A stretch of DNA of 64,000 bases, from the NCBI GenBank assembly GCA_033439795.1, contig JAUTDP010000005.1:1393001-1457000 (forward strand), in the 5' to 3' direction. This document shows, piece after piece, positions 11,684 to 23,940 of this stretch. A program made the position numbers and the translations under genes. A model generated the notes under the pieces. That model was not told the DNA's origin. It searched no databases and saw only the letters and a program-made list of their open reading frames with translations. The first letter of the stretch is position 1. The number at the start of each line of letters is the position of its first letter. The stretch is from Sordaria brevicollis. Taxonomy: Eukaryota; Ascomycota; Sordariomycetes; Sordariales; Sordariaceae.

Positions 11684-14600
11684 GTTAATGGTGAAGGTTG
11701 ATGAAGTTGTGTTGACTCGAAAGTTGTTGTTTCAAGTAAGAGTTTGTCGAAAAGCGAACCGGCAGAGTATAAGTGACTTGACAAGAAGGCACCAGGCGTC
11801 CGTCAAGACAAAGCAACTAAAGCATTGAAAGGCGTGGGATTATCGTAAGAAGCCGAGGGAGAGCGGTAAATGTCCCTGAAAGTGGGAGGCGTGCAAGTAC
11901 GAGGCGGTAGGGATTGCGAGGCTGGCGCGTGGTTGGAGGGGCAAAACGGGTGCGGCTGTGGGCACAAGAGAAGTAAAGACGGGGTTTGAGGCGAAAGAAA
12001 GGCAAGCGTGGAGGGAAAGTTGGAGGGCGGTTTCTGGGGGCGGTAGCGGTAGGTATAGGTGCTGGTCGTCGTGATCTGACTGGCTATATTGTGGACCGTT
12101 GTCCAGTGGTCGTAGTGTTTTGTCTAGCTGTGCGCCTGCAAGGCCAAGGGAGCTACAGGGGGGAGGCGTTAGGGGGGAGGGGATCTCGGGGATCTGGAGA
12201 CTGGCCGACAGGAGTGGGGCTCGTGGTGTTGTTGTTTCTGGTGTTGGAATTGGTCGTGCAACCAAAGGCGGTGATCAATGATTGAAAACCAGGTCTAAGG
12301 GTCACTCGGTAGGCGTACGGCTATGGCGTAGTGTGTATAATTAAAAGGCGAAGAAAGGGCGAGGTAATTTCAAAGCAATGAAGCAGAACAGGAATGACAA
12401 TAGGCTCTCGAGTAACAAGAGGGACGGGGGTCGGCTGGAGAGAGACCAAGGCCAGCCCACAACCTGACCTGACTGGTAGCTGGGGTATTGGTATATTCCA
12501 CGCCAGGCAATGCAGTGCGTCGAGGACAACACGAATATTGAAGTTGGGGAAACGGGGAATTGAAGGCTGGGGAAAATAGAATCTGAAGAACCAAGATGGA
12601 GGTGGACTGAGGAAGATACGGTTTGCGCGGAAGGTGAAAAAGGTCGAGGACGGCCAAGTGAAGTCAAGGTCACCTGCACATTGATGTCGTGCCAGGGTCG
12701 AGTGCGTGGTGCTATGGTTCAAGTTGACGGGCAGGTGCGCTCCTTGATTGATTGTTTTCCCGTCGTAACTTCCAGTCCGCACTGGAATGCAAAATGAACA
12801 GAAATGAGGAGAGGAAGGCACGGAAAGTCCGTATCGCGACTGACAAACTGAGGACTCTGTAATGTGCCTCAACTGCACTCTGCTTATGAGAGGGTTGAAC
12901 TGATGATGACCAAAGCTGTTACATCCCCGTCCAGAATACTTGGGATGAACTTGTTTCCAACTCGCACACAACCCGCTCTGGATCTTGATGGGCCCGATGC
13001 GATATCGAATGGGAGGGGGAAAAATGGAACCGGACCTGAGATGGGATGACAGATACCGAGACAGCCCACATGCAGAAGACTTAGCATGTAGGAGGTAGAG
13101 GTAATGTACCTTTTTCTATGAATCTGCACCTGAGTGTACTTTTTGCTCTCTCTGAACTTTTACGTACCTTACAGACCTCCTTCCTCGATGAAGCTGTCGA
13201 TAGCGTCAGTTGCGGGGATTCGATAGGTGTGAACAGACTCACAGTAGGGTCTTTCAATGTCGCGCTTCTGCACCCAGAGGCACAGATACAGCGCAGATAC
13301 AAGTCCAAGTTTCCTGTTCCTACTGGACAGACGCGCCAATGCTCCCCAACACTGTGAGGGGAAAAGCATGTGCAGATGTGTGAGGTTTTGGAGGAGAGGG
13401 CAGGAGGGCTATGCGGACTGCGGAGGTGCTGAAAATGCGGTGGGCCAGCATACCACGACGGCTTCTGACTGGCTGGATGCACGCTGGCTGGATGCGGAGC
13501 TTTTCCTGTTATGGTGACCACCCACTTGCCCTTGCCGGGCCCTGGCTTATGCCATCAAATAGGAACAAATGGGAACAAATGGGAACAAATGGCATCCAAC
13601 GTCCATTCGACCAAGGTTCCCTCGCAGTCGTCCCTCGACTTCTGTCGGCTTCTTTCTCAGCTTCTCTTCCGGCCGCCGGCCCGCTAACGAAATCCATAGT
13701 GCTACCATTGAAGCACTGCGACCCTCTTCAGCAGCACAAGTGTGGCAGTTTCTGTCAGGAATAGCATCGCCGTGTTAGTAAGGGGACACTTAGAACGGCC
13801 CAGTGATGAGATTGCCCCTTTATCCTGAATGGACCGCAGGGACCGTGAGACTAATATAAACAGGGAGTACAACAATCCAAGGATGCAGACGGTAAAAATG
13901 CCATCTCAAACATCATCACCCAGGTCTTGACACTCAGAAAGGCGGCCTCTCTCCCGGATCGGCACCGGTCGTCCACGGACTCGCATCTCGGAATGCCACT
14001 CGCTCAATTCATTGCTGAGACGCGACTGCCAAGTTACGAATATGGAACGTGGACCATGATAATCATCGGAACACTGCCCGGTGCCTCGGCGTGGCTGGTG
14101 ATGGTGGCGAGTGCGGCCTCTGGAGTTGAGCCTTTTCAAAATGTTGGACGAACTTGACGCCGCTGCCGAGAGCCTCGAGTGGCTCCAAGTCAGGCTTGAT
14201 TCTGGCCCAAGACCTCCAACAGTCCAAGACACCTCCTGACAGCTCACCAGAATCGTTTGTTCCTGCGCAAGCTTCCGGATTAGCAGTCTCATCCTGCTCA
14301 TCAGGTCTGCTCATCAGGGCAAGCTTTCACTCCCTCGTGTCAATCCCCATGACAATCCACGTACATACCACTGGATGGTGTGGCAATCACCAATAGGTTC
14401 TTCTCAGATCTGAGCATTGCGTCGAACATCAAATGTCAAACTGTCGTCAAACAGGCTTGATGAATTGCCGGTGATGGCTGCCTATCGATGTCATTTCCCC
14501 CTCTGGCGTAGCATCACAAATGGCAGGAGACTCTTGGTGATGCTCTGCTAACAGGGAAAGAGCACCTGCTTCAGGTTATTCAAACAGCGCAATGAGGTCA

Positions 14601-17600
14601 ACTCTTTCCGAGTCTCTTTCCTCCATCCAACCACACACGTATTCGCTTCGCTCTTTCCTCGACTTTGGCCAATAGCCGCCTTAGACGCCCAACGCCCAAT
14701 TTTCTGCCGGCATCCCCTCCCTCATGTTTCCGACCTTCTGTCCACAACTGAACTGAAGTACGGTACCCGTCTCTTCTGCCCTTCCTGTTCATTGCTTGAG
14801 GCCCAGGGAACGAGAGATATCTCGCCCTATGCCAACGCTCGAAACTGCACAATCGACAGCCCCGGATTTCGGAGGCGTCTATGTAGGAGTTCGTCCTGTC
14901 GTCGCTGGTATCAAAACGCTGTCTTGATCTCTCAGACGTCAGCCCTCCAAGGCCAAAAGACTCTGGCTGATTGGACTGTCACAACTTGACAAGAGCCATT
15001 TCTCTCAGTGTTAACTCTTGTCATTTTTCCAGGCACAAATGGTCGACAGGTATGCGACAGCACCATTCAACTGACACCAGTCACCTTCCACACCAGATCA
15101 CTCTTTCGTCCAATCAGACCTTTTCCCTCACTTGACTCCTACATCACCTCGATACTCACCCACAGAAACGATACCCATCCAGAAGCAGGTACAGCCTCAG
15201 ACATACAACAGGTCCATTGTGACAGTCTGCTGTTAGCCTTGTCACTCCATCCAATCCCTATCTGGTGCCATGGATATAGGGACGACCGGAGTACTGCATT
15301 CTCCCCCCCTTGGCCACCAATGCGGGCTGGTATAGCCAAGTTCGTTGACTGGCTACAGAGCGTCGTCCAATGCCAACACCCGTGCCTCAGATATGCAAAT
15401 AGCGTCTCATCCATGGCTTTTGCAGCGCTCTCGGCGAGCAAGATACACATCACCCAACTTCTCGTCTCGTTCCCCTGGGGAAACAACCTCGTGTCTGAAA
15501 ATGAATCTAGACGTCGGGACCAAAGATGAAAACCGGAGGAACAATCGGACTATCTGTCAGGCAACACTGTTTCAAACGTTGACCTTGGTTGCTCACGAGC
15601 ATTGTGCTAACGGCCACAAGCCACGGTCACTGCGTAGTTGAGTTACATCAAGCCCCTCCACCCCTCGTTTCCTCCTTCCGAGCGACTGTCTACTTTACAA
15701 GTTTACCCCGCCAAACCGTCAAACCGGACACCAAGATGACCTCCCTACCCCTCCGCAAATACCCTCTCCGTCGTGTTCCTGTTTCACGGCCAAGGCCATG
15801 CCGTCGGATGAGCTCTTCACAGCAGTCGTTCGTTCTTCTGTCCATGTGGATCCGTTGGTCACCCCATGCGATTCCGGCCAGGTCGCGTCACACCAGCCGC
15901 ACTGTACATACGCAGTATCCCTTTCCCGTGGGGGATCCTCCATGTACATCGGGCCACCATTGACAATGCAGCTTGAGGGGAGTGTAAGCTGGGGCAGCCG
16001 CACACGAGATGCAAATCCCAGACCGCCGAAAGGATATTGTAACCACCCTTCCTCATGGCGGTGAGCTTACGAGATGCTGCTGGTGGTGTTCTTACTGCAG
16101 AACCTGAATCGAGGGGTTTTTGACGAGTAGGGACGACGGCTGTGCAGACGCTTGCTCTCAACACTTCGTGTCCCATGATCGAATGGACGGCCTGGAAAAC
16201 TTCGGAGAAATCTCTGATCTTCAGAGCAACAAGCACAAACTTAACATCGGCTTTATACTGGAACTTGTAAGAGCCGTTGCATCCTATATTGTCTTGCTTT
16301 TGACTAATCGCAAATTCTTAGACATTGCCAGATCATGAAATCCTACAAGGAAAGACCAGGAGGTTTTATCTGCTGCCAACCCTATAATAGGTCCTCCGTA
16401 TGCCGGCCGGTTGCAACGGTGCAACCTGCATGCCGTCACAGATGCGCATCACACTTCCCCGTACTCGTGCTCCTCGAGTGAGGACCCTCGATGCCAAAAA
16501 TGTCAAGCGGCGGGGAAGAAGCGTCAGGCTGATTGGACACGAGGTCTTCTAGAGTCGCTTCTCGATGAACCTGTACTCCGATTTTCTCCCGGCACCTCGA
16601 CCAACGTGTTGCGCATATCTCAAACCGTCTCGGCAGGCATCATCTTGTCCTTTGCCCGTTTTTAAGCCATTGATGACTTGTGCTGCTTGGCTGGCGTTCT
16701 TGCGCATCCCCTCCGATCGACATCTTTCCCTCAAACCTCTCCTCCTCGAACCTCAATTCCATGCCTTTATTTTCAAAAGAGTCCCTCACCAACGGAATTT
16801 GAGTTTGAGCAAGGCTTCACAGCGGTAATGATTCATGGAAGGCATGGGTACATTGGAAATGGTCAGTGACCACTTTCCCTGAGCCTCCGACCCCCTCGGA
16901 TCTGGAATGACCTAGCTGGTCGGGGTCTAGGATCCAGACAAGGCTAGGTGATCGACATAGCGGACGCTGCGACATTCCGTCCGGCAATCGGAGCGGGCCG
17001 CTATTCGTTAAGTCAAGGGGCTTAAATCGAAACCTTGAAAATCTGATGCGCCAGGTTTTGCATCCGGGGATACACTCGCGCAATTCTCGCACATACTCTT
17101 GGTATACACATCTTCGACCCAGCCATGTGATTAAGCAGCACTCCGCAGCAGTCGCCTCTCGCGTGACAGTCTTTGTTTGGGTGGACATGGCTCGTTGTTG
17201 GACATTCTTTACACCGTATCCGACCAACAACCCAAACTATCCATTCGGTGGAATGGTAGCCTTGTTACCCAGACTGCTTGAAGAATTCGGACCCTGAGAA
17301 GGATTGCTCTTAGCTTTTGGGCAAACAGGATGAGCTGTCATATCCTGAAACGTAGCTCGAGCTCGCTTTTGCAGATCAATTAGCCAGAAGCCAATTACAT
17401 CAACAAAACGGTCGACAAATTCGCATGGCAATGGAGACACACACAACTCACCGCGTGCCAAACCGCCAAACGGTATGGAGACCCAAGACTTTCCAGAGTG
17501 CCGGCTCACCCGCAAATCCCACATGGCGACCTCCTGGTATGACTTCATCGGCATTGCGAAAATGTCACCTACGCAAGTGGAAACGGCTGGGTTTGTTTGG

Positions 17601-18389
17601 AACGACCTCAAAAGCAGGATGAGCCTATATCGACGATCAATAGCTACTGACAACGAATCATCGTCGAAGTTGCTGTCGCGTGCCAATAACAACAGTTGCG
17701 GTTGGGAGCGTCCCAGCTACCAGCAGTTTGGTCCATGCGTTCGATTCGGGTTCAGTTCCCGGCGTTGTCCCATCAGTGGCTTTCCCAAGCAGACCGCTCG
17801 GGACCCAATTCATCCCGCATCCCAGGCCGTCTGTTTTGGGCTCCGCTTTCAACCCCGGATCGGCTACCCGAAACTTTCGGCCATTTAGCGCAAAGGTTTG
17901 ACATCGTCGAACTCAAGGGAGATCAAGAGAAATGTACCGCAGGCGTTGATAGGCCTAATCCGACCTGTGACGCCTGACACGTGTTGACTTTCCTACGGCG
18001 GGTTCCTCCATCAAACCACCAAGCTAGGCCAAAGGGATCAACTGGCAACCTGTTGAACTGCCAAAGCCAAGGTGCGTGCTATGATGGCATAGCCCGAAAA
18101 AATGGGGGCCGCCGTTCGTGTCACGACATGAGCAGCTTGAAACGGGTGCCGTGTGGGCTGAACGGTCAAGGACATAGGTAAGGTGAAGTTGAGGTAAGGA
18201 AGGCGGTCTGGGTAGGTATCCTATCCCCTTCATCTTTGCGGTCGGTCAGTTTGACGATTGAGCAGGCAGATAACAAAGGTCCAGCAACAAATGAAATTAT
18301 CTAGTCTCCTCAAACCGGCCCGAAGGTTTACATGTTCAGGAGACGTTGACCGAACGACACTCCGACCGAGATCTGCCAATGTTCGATTA
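11684..18389. other. Long intergenic region, no recognisable gene
   Basis: Nearly 6.7 kb upstream of the J-domain gene carry only short overlapping frames on both strands. The longest are 12321-12971 minus (216 codons), 15008-15529 plus (173 codons), 17237-17692 minus (151 codons) and 13081-13521 minus (146 codons). None shows a domain, and no chain of frames with good splice sites was found. The composition looks ordinary and is not RIP-like. Small features are three tandem copies of GGAACAAATG at 13562-13591, and an 18-mer at 13093-13110 that recurs at 20464-20481. A lineage-specific gene or noncoding RNA could be hidden here, but I cannot support one. Confidence 0.4.
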
Positions 18390-18569
18390 CAGTCGAGACC
18401 CCTGAAACTGCATACTCTAGATACTGCATAACCGCCATTTGGTGCATAGGATTCCATGGTCTGAATTCCCCTGCCCTCACCAAACCACGGGTCCTGAAAC
18501 TGCATAACCTCCATCCAGTGCATATATTTTAAGCTGCTGGATTACATGCAGAATCAGGGGTCTCGACTG
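18390..18569. mobile_element. MITE-like element with terminal inverted repeats and TA duplication
   Basis: The two ends form inverted repeats: the left end begins CAGTCGAGACCCCTGA and the right end is its exact reverse complement, with the match continuing imperfectly through CTGCA. The 180-bp unit is flanked on both sides by TA (18388-18389 and 18570-18571), the target duplication expected of Tc1/mariner/pogo (Fot1-like) transposons. It has no coding capacity, as expected for a non-autonomous miniature element. Internally, CCTGAAACTGCATA occurs twice (18410-18423 and 18493-18506), each followed by a similar ACC(G/T)CCAT(T/C) segment, so there is a sub-repeat structure. Flanking DNA is not AT-enriched, so RIP has not visibly acted on it, consistent with its small size. 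Confidence 0.75.
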
Positions 18570-20669
18570 TATCAACCAAAAACGACAAAACTGCATCGTG
18601 ACCCCTTTTTGTGCAGTCAGTACCGCCGGCACCGCCGGCATGCTACACCCCTAACCTTAGTTTCCGCCTCAGATTTTTTAAGACTCCAATGATAGGCTCT
18701 TGAATACCTTCTCCCTCGCTTCTACACCGAAATCGAGAAGCCGACGGTGTGGTTTTCGGCTTCCCCTATCCGTGATCACCACGGGCTAAACTAAGCTGAG
18801 TTTACCTTCTACCGACTAAGTCGACTCAGGTAAGCATGTCAGGCTGAGCCAGCTCTCCGCGGTAGAGCCGGTACCTAAGCTAAGGGAGAAAGCTAAAAAG
18901 GCACTTTGGAGGGTCCTGAATTCGGTCGACTCGCATGTTGCCACGACTGTTTTCGAATGGAGTCTTTTGACTTACACATGAGAGCTTATCCACATTCGGC
19001 TTGGGTTGGGTTAGGTTAGCACTAAAGGATCTGAGCTGTGATAGGCCAGAATCTCCCAATGGCGACTTAACCCTCACCTACGTGGGAGATCTTGAGGGCT
19101 GAACCGTACCCAACGGAATGGGTTTTGGGTACCCTGTGGGTAGTTGCGGGTGAGTGGTGGCGGATAGGGATGTGGGATGGTTCCATCCCGTCGATGCTGA
19201 ATGGGGAATGCTGTGGGTTGAAGAACTGGTGGAGGTTACATAGGTTGAGACTAAACTAACTGATAATCAGGAGGATCTACCTAAGTGGCTGCGAGCTTAA
19301 GGTTGGGCGGTGACACTTTGCGTTATTCGGGATTTACAGGAACAGGAGCCGCTGCGCGGAAGAGCGGAAGAGCGGAAAAGAAGGCGGGAATGGGATGAAA
19401 CAACGATTCCTGAACATGTGAATGTGATTTGACGATATTATGTTTGATTGGGAAGGCGGTGTCTAAGGAAGGAAGAAGGGCACGGGGAGGGAATTGAGCG
19501 AGGCGGTCACCGTCGAGGAACTGAAGGGAACGGAAGGGAACAATATTGTTACCGTCCGGGCTCCTTTCGAGGTTCGCATCCGAATGGAAAGGAAGTGAGG
19601 TGAAGTAAGGGAAGATGGGTAGGAAGTTTTCATATTTACATACGACTCTAGTTGTGTGATGTGTGCCTTTCGGCACCACATATGGCCGGCATCAGCTTCA
19701 TAGGACTGTAAGTATGGAGCCTGCTATACTTATCACACGCGGAAGCCCAAATCTGCTCTGGAGTTGTCGGTTGGTTACTAAATCGACGAAGACCAGAACT
19801 CAGGAAGAATCTATCTGGTCACTGATGCGCATGCGGAGGTAGAAAATAAAACAAAATAAAAAATGAAGACCTTTCGAATGTGCATCGGTAGGAGTGTCTC
19901 GCTTAGACGTCATGAGTATTGAGCTATAAGATCAAGGGACACTTAGAGATCCAGGTCAGCGATGTTAAAAGACAATGTAGTCATAAAAAAGAAAGGTATT
20001 CCTTCACTTGATGTGGCTTTTACTGGACGACATATCTAGCAACCAGACCAACTTCATACCGAAAAAAAAAAACCACAAGAACTTTGTTCAGTTCGGAGAA
20101 TTACAGCGTCAGAAACCAATGCAAATTCGCAGAGCTAGGCGTTCTGGCTTTAGTCCTGTCACAAGATAAAACATAGGTAAATTGGGAGTGTCGTGAACCA
20201 CAAAGAAACTAGTTTCAATATCCCTTCTGAAAGTGTTCGTCCCGATCGAATAAGATTGAACTATGACTACATGTCTTCGGTACTGTTAACAGCAGTTTGA
20301 GGCTTTCTCTGATCCAAGGTTAATCTCCATATGAAGGGTTCGGGATGATGTCTTGGTCTACAAGACTGAGTACCAACGGACGTTCTTCAAGACGTTCCAA
20401 AATTCATTTTCAGTCACGCGATTGTTCTCATATAAGCAACATCATACAGACGTGACAGCAACTAGGTAGAGGTAATGTACCAGTCTTCAAAAGGACTTGA
20501 TGCCGGGTTGCACCTTCCTCTCCGGCATGTGACTGCTTCGATTGCATCTACTAGAGTACCTCTAGGTACCTACCTTAGGTATTTAGACTAGACCTCCCGA
20601 TGGCCGGCAGCCCGCACTCGTTCCTTCCCCGTTCACTGTGTCCACGTGAGAAAATCTCGTAACTTCCAT
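18570..20669. other. Intergenic region
   Basis: No supportable gene is seen. There is a small hairpin (GAAGCCGA at 18737-18744 pairing with TCGGCTTC at 18756-18763), and short A-rich tracts near 19847-19865 and 20061-20071. A cluster of AGGTACCT-like palindromes lies near 20560-20590. The minus frame at 19323-19679 (118 codons) has no recognisable feature. Confidence 0.4.
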
Positions 20670-21593
20670 TCATGGAGACTCTCCACAGACTGGTAACTCC
20701 AAATCCACCACCACAGGCTTATGAAACTTCTTCCCTCCTGCATGCGGGTAGTTGCTTGCCAGTATAGCACAGTTCACTATGCACGTTTCTCTTCTTCCTT
20801 CCCCACCGCTGGCTGCTCCATAGTTGTCGCTCCAATCCAGTTCCCTGTTTCCTCCACGACCCGTCAGGTCAACTAAACTGATCTTGGCCGATTTGGGATC
20901 TGGTGCTGAATCCGTCCATGTTTCTGTTGAAGAGACTGTCCATGCCGTCTCCTTGAAGTCATTGTCTCCTTGCCTACCTGATGCCAAAGAGGCCATAGGC
21001 AGAGGAGACCATAGTACACGCTCAGCTCCCCTAGCGCGGTGGACGTGTCCGCAGATGTGTAGTCGAGGGCGAACGACCGATAAACGTTGGAGGAGGGAGT
21101 AGCAGCCTATGTGTCTGTCATTACACGTGTCTGTGTCTGTTTCTTTCCCAGTCTCTCCAGTTTCCTCCCCGTCTACCCCGCGGACAACACCAAGATCGCA
21201 ATGTCCATAGGGAGGCGTGTGGGTGATGAGGATGTCAGTGTCCATAGGGATGGAGGACCAAATTACCTCTGCGGGTATGCTCGTCTTCCCCTCAGCATCA
21301 GGCACTGGGACATAGTTAGGATCGTTATCACCCCTCTCATACCCAAACGCCCATTTGTCTCCTAGCCCTGGAGTTCCGGGACTGCCGAAGATTTTGAACT
21401 TGGTCCGTGGCCCCTTTGGATTCATGAGCTTGATCTCGACGGACTCGTGGCGGAGGTAAATTATTGATGGGCCGTGAGTCTCTAAGAGCGCGATACACTC
21501 TTTCGAGTTGGGGACAGAATGCTCATGAAATTGGGCATGGGATAGAGTTGTGGCGAATGATTGGGCCTTGGTTTGGTTCATGTTTTTGGTCAT
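20670..21593 (-). pseudogene. MPPED-type metallophosphoesterase, N-terminal metal-binding half missing
   Basis: A 307-codon frame resembles the C-terminal two thirds of the MPPED1/MPPED2 class of calcineurin-like phosphoesterases. It has KIFGSPGTPG at about 67-76, a WAFGYERG segment at 81-88, the metal-ligand motif ITHTPP at 123-128 and the terminal motif GHVH at 182-185. The family normally starts with about 100 residues carrying the other metal ligands (an SDTH-like, a GD and a GNHE motif). These are absent, and the ATG is immediately preceded by an in-frame TAA. I searched the minus strand up to about 22.2 kb and found none of these motifs. With half the bimetal site missing, canonical phosphoesterase activity is unlikely, so I label it a truncated or decayed gene. 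The frame is otherwise intact, so it could still be expressed, or could gain a distant 5' exon I failed to find. Confidence 0.6.
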
Positions 21594-22211
21594 TTAATTG
21601 ATCTCGACGATGTTGGATGATTCAAGTGAAGAAGAATATGTAGGCAAAGTGCGAGCATTGCTCGGTATATTTGTGGTATAGTATATACATAAAAGATGAA
21701 CGGGTAATGAAGACCATCATACGCGCAAAGTGAACATGGTGAAATATATGCGATGCCACCAAGTCATATAAAAGAGGACTCACTGCGTGGAGGATCCCCA
21801 TGTAAAAGAAACAACCGTGTCGAAAGTCATCCCGGCGATATCATCATGCATGTGAACTGCCCGGTACGGAGGTCGGCGTCTCTGGGCAAAGAAACGCGGG
21901 GGCCAAGACCGGCCGCCGGGGTGTCCAAAGGACGGGACGGGAACTTGGACCGCTTCCGTGGGCCTGTGTGAGCACTGAAGCAAGGCCGCCCACACTGCGG
22001 CGATTTTACCGCATCGGCGCGGCGCTTTGAAACCATGAAATTTGCCCCACTTTCAAAATTCCCAAGAAACAATCAAGACAATCATCATTCTTGAACTCAG
22101 CTTGGAAAACAACCCGCGCTTCGTCCTGCCACAACTTGAGCAGCAACCACAGCTGCCCAACCCATACACATCTCTAGTACAGATACGCCATCGCGTTGAG
22201 AGCTAGCAATC
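21594..22211. promoter_or_regulatory. Divergent promoter region of phosphoesterase-like ORF and DRG1
   Basis: About 620 bp separate two divergently oriented genes. The part next to DRG1 (about 22020-22211) likely contains its leader. No specific factor site is claimed. Confidence 0.4.
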
Positions 22212-23940
22212 ATGTCGACCACGGTGGACAAGGTACGTATACTTGTTCCACTAGCATTCCCGTCTTGTGAACATATTGGAGACAGACAAACTGACCGTGT
22301 ATGCGCCCATGACAGATCAAAGAGATCGAGGCCGAAGTGAGTTTCTACTACTGCCCCTGATGACCCCCGATTTTCGAAACACTCGATCCCCGGTACGGCA
22401 CGATACACCCTCGAGATAAGGACCGAAGTTGGAAAGGGCAGAGACCAAGATTCCGCGGGCTCTGGCGACACAGATGCAGGGCAAGCAAAGAGGCTATTGA
22501 GAAGCCTGACCTTTGGAGTTGGAAAAGCGCCAGTTGGACGATGAGATACCAACGAACCGTCCCTCGAAGATAGACGAAACGACACACAAAAGGACGAACC
22601 CCGGCTAACGACATGCTTTCTTTTCCTCAACGATAGATGGCTCGAACTCAAAAGAACAAGGCCACATCCTACCATATCGGTCAGCTGAAGGCCAAGCTCG
22701 CCAAGCTCAAGCGTGAGCTGCTCACGCCCTCGGGCGGTGGCGGTGGCGGTGGTGGTGCTGGTTTCGATGTCGCCAGAACCGGTGTGGCCTCGATTGGTTT
22801 CATCGGCTTCCCTTCAGTCGGAAAGTCTACGCTGATGAGCAGGCTGACGGGTCAGCACTCTGAAGCCGCCGCATACGAGTTCACTACGCTTACGAGTGTG
22901 CCTGGTCAGGTTACTTACAACGGTGGGTAGCCCGTCTTCTTCTTTGGGGGAGTAACGACTTTTCAGACGGAACTGACATGTGACATGCGTACAGGTGCCC
23001 CCCTACAAATCATTGATTTGCCCGGTATTATCGAGGGTGCCAAGGACGGCCGTGGTCGTGGTCGTCAGGTCATCGCCGTCGCCAAGACGTGCCATCTCAT
23101 CTTCATCGTGCTCGACGTCAACAAGCCCCTGACCGACAAGCGCGTCATCGAGGCCGAGCTGGAGGGCTTCGGCATCCGCATCAACAAGGAGCCACCCAAC
23201 ATCACGTTCAAGAAGAAGGACAAGGGCGGTCTCAACATCACCAGCACGGTCCCCCTCACGCACATCGACAATGATGAGATCCGTGCCGTCATGAGCGAGT
23301 ACAAGATCTCGTCCGCCGACATTGCCATCCGCTGCGACGCCACTATTGATGATCTGATCGACGTGCTGGAGGCCAAGTCTCGCTCCTACATCCCCGTTAT
23401 CTACGTCCTCAACAAGATCGACGCCATCAGCATCGAGGAGCTCGATTTGCTGTACCGCATCCCCAACTCGGTGCCCATCAGCTCCGAGCACGGCTGGAAC
23501 ATTGACGAGTTGATGGAGGCCATGTGGGAGAAGCTCAAGCTCGTGCGCGTGTACACGAAGCCCAAGGGCAAAATGCCGGATTATTCGGCTCCCGTTGTGT
23601 TGAGAAGCAACAGGTGCACGGTTGAAGATTTCGTAAGTTCCCTTCTTCCAGCACTTCATCTTTCTGGCTGGATGAGGGAGGGAAAAAAGATTCGACGGGT
23701 ACAGGTTGGTGGCTAACGGATTGATGAATCACAGTGTAACACCATCCACAAGACCATCGTGGATCAGTTCAAGGTCGCTATCGTGTACGGCAAGTCTGTC
23801 AAGCATCAGCCTCAGCGTGTTGGTCTCAGCCACGAGTTGGCTGATGAAGATATCGGTACGTCTTTTTCTGTATTTCCGCTTTTACTTCTTGAACGAACAC
23901 CAACTAAAGAACCAAAACAGTCACCATCGTTAAGCGATAA
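22212..23940 (+). CDS. rbg1: Developmentally regulated GTP-binding protein 1 (DRG1/Rbg1)
   Basis: This is a conserved OBG-superfamily GTPase that associates with translating ribosomes together with a DFRP/Tma46-type partner. Six exons are deduced: 22212-22232, 22316-22336, 22637-22922, 22995-23632, 23735-23855 and 23921-23940. They give 368 aa, the normal family length. The first two exons are only 21 nt each and encode MSTTVDK and IKEIEAE, the conserved DRG1 start; a start at the later ATG (22637) would lose this helix. Motifs are P-loop GFPSVGKST at 71-79, switch-II DLPG at 117-120 followed by the DRG-specific [10 protein letters not shown], and NKID for guanine specificity. The C-terminal part ending DIVTIVKR is the TGS domain. 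A run of eight glycines lies before the P-loop. Intron 2 is 300 nt; the others are 65-102 nt. It differs from DRG2 by its [10 protein letters not shown] segment. Confidence 0.95.

Noticed and set aside
12321..12971. 216-codon minus frame upstream of the J-domain gene
   Set aside because: Three overlapping frames on the same strand are similarly open, indicating stop-poor DNA; rich in Pro/Ser/Phe without motifs.
17237..17692. 151-codon minus frame starting LLLARDSNFDDDSL
   Set aside because: Reads somewhat protein-like, but neighbouring frames give no continuation with acceptable splice sites and no family is recognised.
17735..17775. Possible tRNA T-arm (GGGTTCAGTTCCCGG)
   Set aside because: The stem pairs, but the loop lacks the invariant RA at positions 57-58 and no D-arm lies at the right distance upstream.
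22985..23659. 218-codon minus frame opposite DRG1
   Set aside because: Antisense shadow of a highly codon-biased exon; the plus strand is unmistakably DRG1.
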